Below, in pieces: positions 56,583 to 64,000 of a DNA stretch of 64,000 nt. The DNA is from Karstenula rhodostoma CBS 690.94 (taxonomy: Eukaryota; Ascomycota; Dothideomycetes; Pleosporales; Didymosphaeriaceae): positions 2,449,937 to 2,513,936 of the forward strand of contig MU001494.1 in NCBI GenBank assembly GCA_010093485.1, read 5' to 3'. The notes under the pieces are model-generated. The model made no database searches. It had not been told where the DNA came from and saw only the letters and a list, made by a program, of their open reading frames with translations. The position numbers were made by a program, and so were the translations under genes. Positions within the stretch are counted from its first letter, which is position 1, and each line of letters starts with the position of its first letter.

Positions 56583-57881
56583 GTGGCGTCGTTTACAGAT
56601 CGGTTCGCAGACGTGAAGAAGTCTGTGAATTTTCTTCTGCACCACCCATATCTTGGCACCACGACCGCGCCCGCCTCGCAGCACCCCCAACCCACAGGTA
56701 CCCTGTCGCGACTTGCATACATTGCCCGTGAAGGCGGCCCCAGCGACGTGATCGACCTGCTCACCCACCCGCGCTTCGACGATCCTGCATACCTCACCCT
56801 CCTCACCCTCCTCCTCGCGACTGTCTTCCTGACTATGTCGTGGTTCTCACGCGGCAGCGGCGGCGCCGGCGGCAGCGGCTGGGGTGGTCGCTTCTCACCT
56901 TTCGGGCGCAGCTCTGCCAACACTGGAGAGGTGTCCGACTCGGACTACTCATACATCACCTCCGCAGACCTGAAGAAGGAAGAAAGCCGCAACCGGAGCT
57001 CGTCCCGCCCCGAGATCGTCGACTGGGACGACAAGGACCCGCAGCGTGCGACCGACATACTGGTCTTCAAGAAAGACGGTACCAAGTACCCCACACACTT
57101 CGCCGCGCAGAGCATACGAGATGGTGATCTGAGGATCAGCACGGTACGGCAGGCAGCTGCAAAGAAGCTGGGCGTGGACGACCCGCGCCGGATACGCTTG
57201 TTCCACAAAGGCAAGAACCTGAAGCACGATGAGCGCACGGCTCGCGAGGAAGGCCTACGTGGTGATGGTAGCGGCAGTGAGATTCTATGCTCAGTAGGCG
57301 AGACACCTACGGGCAGCTTGGCGCCGGGTGTGGAGCCTTTGTCACCACGGGCCTGGAGCGACGGCGAAGACGAGGACGACACTAGCGGCATCGACTCTGG
57401 CGTCAATGCGTCCGGCAAGAAGAAGAACAGGAAGCGTGGTGGCAGGAAGAGCAAGAAGAAGAGTGCTCCCACATCGGATCCCAGCACGCCTGGCCTCGCA
57501 TATTCGAATGCGGAACCCACTGGCGCAGAATACCTTCCTATCCCTTCCAACATTCCTGGTCCCCGACCGACACCGAAGTCGGCACCTGTTTCGGGTGCTG
57601 CTACGCCACAGACACCCATGGGCAAGCTCGACGTGCTCGCCTCCAAATTTCACACCGAGTACGTCCCGCTGTGCGTGAAGTACATGCAGAATCCACCTGA
57701 AGAAAAGGCGAAGAGGGAGTTCGAGTACAAGAAGTTGTCTGAGACGATTATGACTCAGATTTTGTTGAAGCTAGACGGGGTTGAGATCGAAGGCGACCAA
57801 GATGCTAGGATGAGGCGGAAAGAGCTGGTTAGGGAGGTGCAAGGCATGCTCAATAAGTTGGATGAAATCAGCCGAGTCTGA
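56583..57881 (+). CDS. BAG-domain Hsp70 co-chaperone (SNL1-like), non-ATG start
   Basis: A single open frame encodes about 432 residues. The first codon in line with the expected N-terminus is GTG (56583), giving ASFTDRFADVKKSVNFLLHH after it. It sits in cacc-GTG-gcg, an otherwise perfect initiation context. No in-frame ATG precedes it in this exon; the next ATG (M84, LTMSWFSRG) lies inside the membrane segment. Residues about 70-88 form that segment (YLTLLTLLLATVFLTMSWF). A ubiquitin-like region (DILVFKKDGTKYPTHFAAQS to RIRLFHKGKNLKHDERTARE) lies near 155-220, then a basic spacer with KKKNRKRGGRKSKKKS, and a C-terminal BAG domain (LASKFHTEYVPLCVKYMQNP to LVREVQGMLNKLDEI). BAG proteins promote nucleotide release from Hsp70. 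Membrane-anchored Snl1 acts at the ER/nuclear envelope. The start is either non-AUG, in an unseen upstream exon, or an error. Confidence 0.85.
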   Translation: MASFTDRFADVKKSVNFLLHHPYLGTTTAPASQHPQPTGTLSRLAYIAREGGPSDVIDLLTHPRFDDPAYLTLLTLLLATVFLTMSWFSRGSGGAGGSGWGGRFSPFGRSSANTGEVSDSDYSYITSADLKKEESRNRSSSRPEIVDWDDKDPQRATDILVFKKDGTKYPTHFAAQSIRDGDLRISTVRQAAAKKLGVDDPRRIRLFHKGKNLKHDERTAREEGLRGDGSGSEILCSVGETPTGSLAPGVEPLSPRAWSDGEDEDDTSGIDSGVNASGKKKNRKRGGRKSKKKSAPTSDPSTPGLAYSNAEPTGAEYLPIPSNIPGPRPTPKSAPVSGAATPQTPMGKLDVLASKFHTEYVPLCVKYMQNPPEEKAKREFEYKKLSETIMTQILLKLDGVEIEGDQDARMRRKELVREVQGMLNKLDEISRV

Positions 57882-58376
57882 TCGTGTCGCTCATAAGAGG
57901 TGGCTTGGCACGAGCTGATGTTAGCGGGCGTTGGGTCTAGATCACGGACTGCAAAACGGTGGTGATTGGCGATCTGTTCATGTACGTTTGTTTATGGTTG
58001 CATGGCCGATTGCTAGCGGATTATGATGCCCGCTAGCGCCTTCACCATTGTCCACGTCCAGTCTGATACGAATTCTACTGCAATCCTTCATCCCTGCAAT
58101 TCTTCACCACTTGCCCGATGCTGCACGTGCCTTAGATAAAGCTCTGGAGACTCTGTGCGAACACAACCTTACATACCATAATGACGAAGGTGTGTTAGTA
58201 TGAAAAACACTGAATGGAACATTAGCCCCCCTACAACGGGAACGGCAGGTAGTCTCCGAATTGGCAGGCGTCATCGCACAGTATGCCCTGCACGTGATGA
58301 CAGGGATGCGACAGCCCCATAAGATCTCGCCTTCCACACCCATGGTACACCGCACCCCAAGCCGCATATCTTCAAG
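57882..58376. other. Intergenic
   Basis: 3' flank of the BAG gene and promoter of the secreted hydrolase. No supported gene. Confidence 0.5.
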
Positions 58377-59410
58377 ATGCGCTCAATCACCTACCTCCTA
58401 GCTTTTTTACTCCCAACCTTCGTTCTATGCAGTAGCTGGAACTACACATATCCAAAATCATGGCCCGTCAAATACCATACCCTCACCTCTCAGCGCCTCA
58501 ACCTCTCAATGGCCTACATGGACATCCAACCTAGCTCACCCACCACCTCCACCGTCGTCCTCCTCCACGGCAAAAACTTTTGCGGCGCAACCTGGGAAGA
58601 TACCGCGCGCCGGTTGCTGGCGCACAACTACCGCGTCGTCATTCCCGACCAGATCGGCTTCTGCAAGTCCTCGAAACCGTCTGCGTACCAGTTCTCGCTC
58701 CAGCAGCTGGCGTCCAACACGCGCTCCTTGCTGCAGGCGCTGGAAATCCCGCAGGCGAAGATCCTGGGACACAGTATGGGTGGTATGCTAGCTACCCGGT
58801 TCGCGCTTATGTATCCTAACATCACGTCCCATCTGATCCTGACGAATCCCATTGGGCTGGAAGACTGGAAGGCGCTCGGTGTGCCGTGGCGCGCGATTGA
58901 CCTCTCGTATGCTGATGAACTCAAGATGAACTACACAACCGTGAGAAAATATCAGCAGGCGACGTACTACGTCAATACGTGGAAGTCTGAATACGACGTC
59001 TGGGTCAATATGCTGGTTTCTCTGTATCGTTCGGGAGACGAGGGACTCGCGTTTGCATACAACATGGCGCTTACCACAGACGCGGTGCTGACGCAGCCTG
59101 TAGTGGACGAGTTTGCTCTGGTGAAGGCGAAAACGCTGTTGTTGATTGGGACGAAGGATAATACTGCTATAGGTGAGTCGTCAGGGCTGCTTCCACAATA
59201 TTCAGTGGCTGATGTGAAGCAGGCAAGGCGTGGAGTCCGCCAGAGGTGCAGGCGAAGCTTGGGAACTACTCAATTCTAGGTAAGGAAACTGCGAGTAAGA
59301 TTCCGGGGTCGGAGCTGGTCGAGTTCGAGGACTTGGGCCATGCACCACAGATTCAGGATAGTGAGAGGTATCATGCTGCGCTATTTGAGTGGCTGGATAG
59401 GATGGGCTGA
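58377..59410 (+). CDS. Secreted alpha/beta-hydrolase
   Basis: Two exons (58377-59172, 59223-59410; intron 50 nt) encode 327 residues. The signal peptide is MRSITYLLAFLLPTFVLCSS. The alpha/beta-hydrolase fold is clear: VVLLHGKNFCGATWEDTARR (oxyanion region, His-Gly), VVIPDQIGFCKSSKPSAYQF, and the nucleophile elbow ILGHSMGGMLATRFAL with Ser in GHSMG. The acid is probably the Asp in LLLIGTKDNTAIG, and the catalytic His lies in FEDLGHAPQIQDSERYH after the splice. Several N-x-S/T sites support secretion. Related fungal proteins are annotated broadly as hydrolases or lipases; the substrate cannot be predicted. All triad residues appear intact. Confidence 0.93.
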
Positions 59411-60152
59411 TGGATGGATGGTCTACAGAAAAATATACGCATGTATAACTCTGGTGATAACTGTTATCTACTGGGAAATACGCAGTTGCTTTATTTCACA
59501 ATCGATCCTGGGCAGGAGACTTTTGAGCAATTTCTTCATGATAAATTATAATGCATGCGTGCATACCTTTAGCACGGGATTCATTCAGAGCTAAATTCAG
59601 CTATGGTCATAGGAAAGAGATTGTTTTCTCGAATGTTGAGTGTTGTTACATGAAGTGTAGTCCTCGCCATCCCATGCCTATCGCGCCTAAACCCGATTAG
59701 GCGCCAACTCGGCGTCCGACAGCATCATCCTGGGACTGCAGCCCCTCTACACCACCTGTACCTCGCGAATACAACCCACTTCATATCGTACCGAAACGTG
59801 CGGCTTCATATAAGCGAGTGTTACGTTGAAAGGATTGATCGGAGTACGATATCTGTAAAGGATTGGGTAAACGAATACCCCGCAGTCGAGAGCTGAGCGA
59901 GCACGCAAGAGCACGGAGCGAGGGCAAAAACGTTCAAAACTGAAAGATCAGGAGTACAAGGCTGCAAAAAGAGGTTTGAAGTTGATTTGTCCGTCTGAGA
60001 GGAAAAAGTGAATGAAGGCGGTCCGTGTTGGAAGGCGCAGTCGCATAATATAGAAAGCCAACGGAAGCACCCGAGCAGAGTCCAACACTGGACCACTCAT
60101 CCACGGGTCGGAGAATCCACGATCAAGAGTAATCGGAAAGACAATCGCATTC
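59411..60152. other. Intergenic
   Basis: No supported gene; contains the FSH1-type gene promoter. Confidence 0.5.
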
Positions 60153-61118
60153 ATGGCGAAACCTACGCTTCTCGCGTTCCACGGCTCTGGCAGCAACGAC
60201 ACGATTCATATCGTCCAGCTGGCTCGCATATCACGGTTTTTGAAACCGCACTTTGAGATCGAGGCGTTGTGTGGTAAGTCAACCTCGATTGAAACCTGTT
60301 TATTCTCCTCTCCCAAAGACTACACCTCTATACCGTTGCTATGATTCCGCTCACAGTGGGATTCATCCCTCGCCGCTGCTTCCCCACATTTCAACAACCC
60401 CATAATTCAATGCCCAAACAACACAACGAATCCACTAACACAATCTACATCAGGCCCAATCATGTCCGATGCCGGCCCAGGTATCCTCCCCTTCTTCGAC
60501 GGCTGCGGCCCCTTCTACCGCTGGGCGCCCGCGAGTGAAGTCGTCACTGCCTCCACAACCACAGAGTACCGGGCGATGCTCCCGGAGGTTTCGAACCTCG
60601 TCGAAGCCGCCGTAGCCAGAGCGCGCACCAGGGGCAGCAAAGTCGTCGGCGTCATCGGCTTCTCGCAGGGCACGCGCGTGGTCGCGGGTCTGCTGAAGGC
60701 GGCGCAGATCTTGAGGGAGTTGAAGAAGGAAGGGAAGGGCGACGGGCTGGATTGGCTTGATATCCGCTTCGCACTGAGCGTGTGTTCGTCGTTTCCGCCG
60801 CCGTTGGTGCCTGCGGCTGTGATCGAGGCTGTGCGGTCTTCCGGGCTGGACGAGGCGAGACAGAAGGATATCTTGGAGGCAAGGATTAGGCTGCCGGCGT
60901 TGCATGTGCTGGGAATTCAGGATGAGTGGAAGTGGGCGGGGAAGCTGCTGGTTGAGAGCGCGTACGAGGCGGATGTCGAGCCACAGAGTGTGGTGGAGCA
61001 GGGGAGGAACGGGGTGTATGAGTTTAACATGGGACACCATTATCCTGTGCAGCCGGAGGACACGCAGAGGGTCGCGGATTGGGTGTTGGGGACGTGGGAG
61101 GGTGTGAAGGGGGAGTAG
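60153..61118 (+). CDS. Serine hydrolase of the FSH1 (DUF341) family
   Basis: Two exons (60153-60273, 60454-61118; intron 180 nt) encode 261 residues. The protein begins MAKPTLLAFHGSGSNDTIHI and continues QLARISRFLKPHFEIEALCG; the splice then gives PIMSDAGPGILPFFDGCGPF. These are the FSH1 signatures: a LAFHG-x-G-x-N start and the [AG]-P-x-x-PGI-x-PFF block. The nucleophile Ser lies in GVIGFSQGTRVVAG. The acidic residue is likely in HVLGIQDEW, and the catalytic His in FNMGHHYPVQPEDTQRVADW. Members hydrolyse small esters; some in fungi act as trans-acting thioesterases of polyketide pathways. No synthase lies here, so a general esterase role is more likely. Cytosolic by absence of a signal peptide. 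Confidence 0.93.
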
Positions 61119-61676
61119 TGGTGGCAGGAAACGCCGTGTCCTGCGAGACTGAGGACTATTCGTCTTGATGTGGATCTGCTCAAAGCGAGCAATGCGAGAA
61201 AGGGTATACTGAATTTCTAGAGTCTCTATAGAATTTACTTTGCCGCGTATCTTGGATGATCTTGATTAGAGTTGACGGTCGCACCACAGGTAATACAGCC
61301 TTACAGAAGCGAGATATACGAGGACCTTAGTCAAAGCCAGCTCACATTCCCATCACATGGCTGAACCCTACGACAGGAAAAACCTACGCAACCTGTCTTC
61401 CAGCGCACCTTGCCCGACTATGATTGGAATCAACACTCGTACTCCAGTCTCGCATCCAGTCAGCCGTTCAGCGTCCCCCTCAAAACGCTTACCCAACACG
61501 AGCAGAATCACATTGACGTTCCACCAACACCAGTCTACTCACGCACATCCCCCACCGCCATGGCAAGTTGTATGTATAAAACCACGCACTCCCATCGATC
61601 ACGTCAAGCACACTGCCCACAACGCCATCTCTAAAGCAAACCTCCAACCACCTCTCAAGAAACAAGTCCCTCCACC
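61119..61676. other. Intergenic
   Basis: Presumed promoter and leader of the Cys-rich gene. A 150-codon open frame begins with ATG at 61357 but overlaps that gene and lacks coding features. Confidence 0.5.
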
Positions 61677-61976
61677 ATGCATCTCCCAACCCTCCTCGCG
61701 CTCCTCACACCTCTCGTCGCCGCGCTGCCCAATGCCGACGTCCTGGGGGCAGATCCTTTGGCGCCGCGCGCCAACTGCGCGAAGAAAGCATGCAAGTGTT
61801 CTGGGGTAACGAACCCCGGTATCTACTGCGGGTGGTGCCCGCAGGCTACGTCTGGGTGGAACGTGGATCATGCGTATGAGTGCGCTACTAGCGGGAAGTG
61901 TACTGACTATGGATGCTCGACGAGTCATTGTGGGGCGGGGAGGGGGCCGTGTGATGGGAGGGATACGTGGGGGTAG
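61677..61976 (+). CDS. Small secreted Cys-rich protein (10 Cys), effector-like
   Basis: A single exon encodes 99 residues. The signal peptide is MHLPTLLALLTPLVAALP, followed by a short propeptide-like stretch with an Arg before ANCAKKACKCSGVTNPGIYC. The rest carries GWCPQATSGWNVDHAYECAT, then SGKCTDYGCSTSHCGAG and PCDGRDTWG. Ten cysteines in about 60 residues indicate five disulphides, as in small apoplastic proteins of plant-associated fungi. Exact family not recognised. The ATG lies in a strong context (ccaccATGc). No toxin activity can be inferred from sequence alone. Confidence 0.85.
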   Translation: MHLPTLLALLTPLVAALPNADVLGADPLAPRANCAKKACKCSGVTNPGIYCGWCPQATSGWNVDHAYECATSGKCTDYGCSTSHCGAGRGPCDGRDTWG

Positions 61977-62265
61977 TATATGGGGGTTGGTCGGGCTGTT
62001 TCTCTCTTTTTCATACACACACACACTCGTTTGGCGCAAGTATGGCGTTTCGTTGGCAAAGAGTGTGGATTGAGGTGGGTTTGGTAAGGGAAGAGGGCTT
62101 TCTAGTGGCGAACTCGATGTTATGAAAGCCATCATGCCGGAATAACCATATCTCAAACGCTTCTCATGATCTGCAACACGTGGTATAATTAACAGTGGAA
62201 TAACCAAAAACCCAGAGTGAAAGCAATGCAGTGCACCCTTCCCTACTCCAGACTCTCCACATGAG

Positions 62266-64000
62266 TCACTCCGCTCCCTCTCGCCGATGCGCACTCTTCT
62301 TACCCAAGCTGCTCCGCCTACTATCGTTACTACTCCGACTACTCGCCCTATTCCTCCCCTGAGTCCCCTCCAACTCCTCCCTCACCCGCTTCAAAATCTC
62401 TATCCCCGTCTCGCTCTTCCCCAGATTCGCCACCAACGCCGTATTCTCTCTCTGCAGCTTGCCAATCTGCTCCTTCAATATCTCGAGCTCCTGCTCCGCC
62501 AGTTCCGCCCGCTGTTTGCACTCATCGCGCTCGTGCTGCGCTTTCTGAAGGACCGTCTTATCGGCCTCTTTCTGCTGGCGCGCGAGCAGCTTCTTGGTCT
62601 CGCGTTCGCGGCGGGCTTCGAGCTTCTGGACTTCCTTTGCGAATTTCTCTTCCTGCTTTCTTTTCTCCCTGGCATGCTTCTCGTTGGCTTTTTCGAGCTC
62701 CTTCTCGGACTTTTGGGTTAGAAATTGGGTGTCCTGGTTCTGCTTGTTGCGCGCGGCGTCGAGTTTCTCCTTGAGTTTGGCCCGCTTCTCCTCGATCTTT
62801 TGGAGTTCGCGGTTGTGCCGATCCTGCGGCCTTGTCGAGGATTTCGACAAGTCGCCTGAGGCGGTAGGGATAGAAGTGTCGGTCATGGTATCGGGAGCGG
62901 TATTGTACTGTTCCGCAGAGGCGAAGGAATCGGCACTTGAAGAAATGGTTGCCGTGGAGCTTTGTGAGTCTGTCCTGTGGAGCGAGTTGATAGCATGAGA
63001 GATAGCTGGATCGGTTTGTTCGGACATAGTCGAGGCTTTTTCGTTCTGACCATCAAGCTTGCGCTGGGAAGGGTGACGTGTGGAGGCAGGGCGGTCTGCA
63101 ATGCTTGTACCGACTCCAGCTAGTATACCGTTGTTCTCTGCTATTGATAATCTTGAGTGATAGTCGAAACTTTGTCTTGGATGTTCTTCAGTGGTATCAG
63201 CCACCGTTGAAGGTTGTTCGTTTTCTTCCCGAGTGGGGAAATCGTCATTCGAGCATGCCCAGTCCAAGAATTTCCCAGCATCCTGAACGATACTCGCTGG
63301 CGTACTTCGCTCGACCATAAATCGTGGTATACCGCCGCCAGGGTCACTTCTCGTTATCATTATCCACTCGACGGGGTTTGTCTCCGGGTCATCGTCAGCT
63401 GCGTAATCTATCCTGTCGATTCTCTCGCCCTTTGCATCTGGCCCTTGTGATTCTGCAAAATCAATTGTGTGGTCTTTCGCCCTTGTTTCCTTCTGATCTT
63501 GTTTGTGAAGGTCGGATGTTGAGGCTGATGCATTCCGAGAATGCGCGAGGGGAATTTCGCGGATCATTTCGACGGATTCGTATTCACCGCGAACCATGCC
63601 AGCTCTCGATGGCGCACCCTCATGTGACACTGGTATTGAGACAACCATGTAGTGCCGTGGCATGACGTCACCGACTTTAGATGCGCTGCTGAGGCAGTTG
63701 GGCGAAGTGAGCAGAAGGGTCAAGAACTCGCGCGGGGCGGTCGGTCCAGGGAACTGTGCAGAGAGTTGGTAAACCTCCAGCTTCCCAATCCCTTCAACGT
63801 TGATGTCTTCCAAGCGTTGATCTCCACCAATGCCCCGCACATTGCCCTCTCCAGGCCCGCCTTGTACCTCTAGACTTGCTGGAAACTCGCGCATCATGGC
63901 TTTTTTCCACTTTGCAAACCCGAGCCCCTCATGCACGCTTGTCCTCGCAAACCACGCGCCGTGTCTATCGTGTCCCGCCATCTTGAACACACTGATGCCC
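62266..64000 (-). CDS. DUF3074 (START-like) protein with C-terminal coiled coil, 5' end outside window
   Basis: The open frame continues to the right edge; the first visible codons have no ATG start, so the N-terminus lies beyond 64000. The DUF3074 region includes WFARTSVHEGLGFAKWKKAM, EGIGKLEVYQLSAQFPGPTA, PREFLTLLLTSPNCL, PRHYMVVSIPVSHEGAPSRA, GEYESVEMIREIP and VEWIMITRSDPGGGIPRFMV, followed by ERSTPASIVQDAGKFLDWA. This domain is related to START/Bet v1-type lipid-binding folds. The C-terminal 200 residues form a long Lys/Glu-rich coiled coil (QKIEEKRAKLKEKLDAARNK and onward) and a basic Ser/Arg tail. Function unknown; a lipid-linked role is inference only. At least 578 residues are visible. 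Confidence 0.9.
   Translation of the reverse strand, partial: GISVFKMAGHDRHGAWFARTSVHEGLGFAKWKKAMMREFPASLEVQGGPGEGNVRGIGGDQRLEDINVEGIGKLEVYQLSAQFPGPTAPREFLTLLLTSPNCLSSASKVGDVMPRHYMVVSIPVSHEGAPSRAGMVRGEYESVEMIREIPLAHSRNASASTSDLHKQDQKETRAKDHTIDFAESQGPDAKGERIDRIDYAADDDPETNPVEWIMITRSDPGGGIPRFMVERSTPASIVQDAGKFLDWACSNDDFPTREENEQPSTVADTTEEHPRQSFDYHSRLSIAENNGILAGVGTSIADRPASTRHPSQRKLDGQNEKASTMSEQTDPAISHAINSLHRTDSQSSTATISSSADSFASAEQYNTAPDTMTDTSIPTASGDLSKSSTRPQDRHNRELQKIEEKRAKLKEKLDAARNKQNQDTQFLTQKSEKELEKANEKHAREKRKQEEKFAKEVQKLEARRERETKKLLARQQKEADKTVLQKAQHERDECKQRAELAEQELEILKEQIGKLQRENTALVANLGKSETGIEILKRVREELEGTQGRNRASSRSSNDSRRSSLGKKSAHRREGAE

Noticed and set aside
61357..61809. 150-codon ATG frame overlapping the Cys-rich gene
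   Set aside because: Lower coding quality than the overlapping signal-peptide gene; no domain.
1..64000. Biosynthetic gene cluster, CRISPR array or intact transposon
   Set aside because: No synthase/NRPS modules, no regularly spaced repeats and no transposase or reverse transcriptase motifs were seen.

Overview
This window looks like nuclear DNA of a filamentous ascomycete (Pezizomycotina, most likely a Dothideomycete). The basis is gene density of about one gene per 2 kb on both strands, introns of roughly 45-220 nt (many near 50 nt) with CTAAC/CTGAC-type branch sites, fungal-specific families (Zn2Cys6 factor, NACHT/NLR-type relic, FSH1 hydrolase, DUF3074) and a full set of single-copy eukaryotic housekeeping genes. 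I could not run similarity searches. Family calls rest on motifs I recognise, and exon borders on manual splice-site and phase checks.

Layout. 1-3279 (-): 3'-truncated cytosolic isoleucyl-tRNA synthetase. 3.3-13.5 kb is an accessory, partly decayed stretch: a broken secreted/GPI-type gene, a duplicated-repeat GPI protein, a solitary 5S rRNA gene, an EthD-domain protein, a dead NACHT/NLR gene beside an A20 tract, a shortened Zn2Cys6 regulator and an epoxide hydrolase. 13.8-16.4 kb: CCCH plus RBR ubiquitin ligase. 16.4-23.3 kb: a C2H2 regulator lying between two gene-free stretches of 2.1 and 2.4 kb, then a Rab5 GTPase. 23.7-32.8 kb: MRJP/yellow-type secreted protein, SnoaL-like protein, intron-containing tRNA-Lys(CTT), CorA-type Mg2+ channel, GH53 galactanase and SDH assembly factor 2. 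33.2-44.2 kb is the housekeeping core: PRP24/SART3-type splicing factor, mitochondrial uL22, UTP15 and a homeodomain-C2H2 factor. 44.8-46.9 kb: a frameshifted Cys-rich secreted protein and a dead NCS1 permease. 47.3-51.5 kb: SEA4/MIOS and EFG1. 52.9-64 kb: GH47 mannosidase, small Cys-rich secreted proteins, a BAG/SNL1 co-chaperone without a recognisable ATG, a secreted alpha/beta-hydrolase, an FSH1 hydrolase and a 5'-truncated DUF3074 protein.

Functional themes. Ribosome and RNP biogenesis is spread over UTP15, EFG1, uL22m, PRP24, 5S rRNA, tRNA-Lys and IleRS. Secreted proteins (GH53, GH47, MRJP, alpha/beta-hydrolase, GPI protein, Cys-rich proteins) alternate with these, as expected of a plant-associated fungus. 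I see no clear biosynthetic cluster, CRISPR array or intact transposon. The observations most worth a second look are a perfect 20-bp inverted repeat in the first PRP24 intron, two GC-AG introns with the same AG|GCACGT donor, GTG in a perfect Kozak context as the apparent BAG start, a one-base frameshift in a duplicated Cys-rich secreted protein, and the relics of NLR and NCS1 genes.
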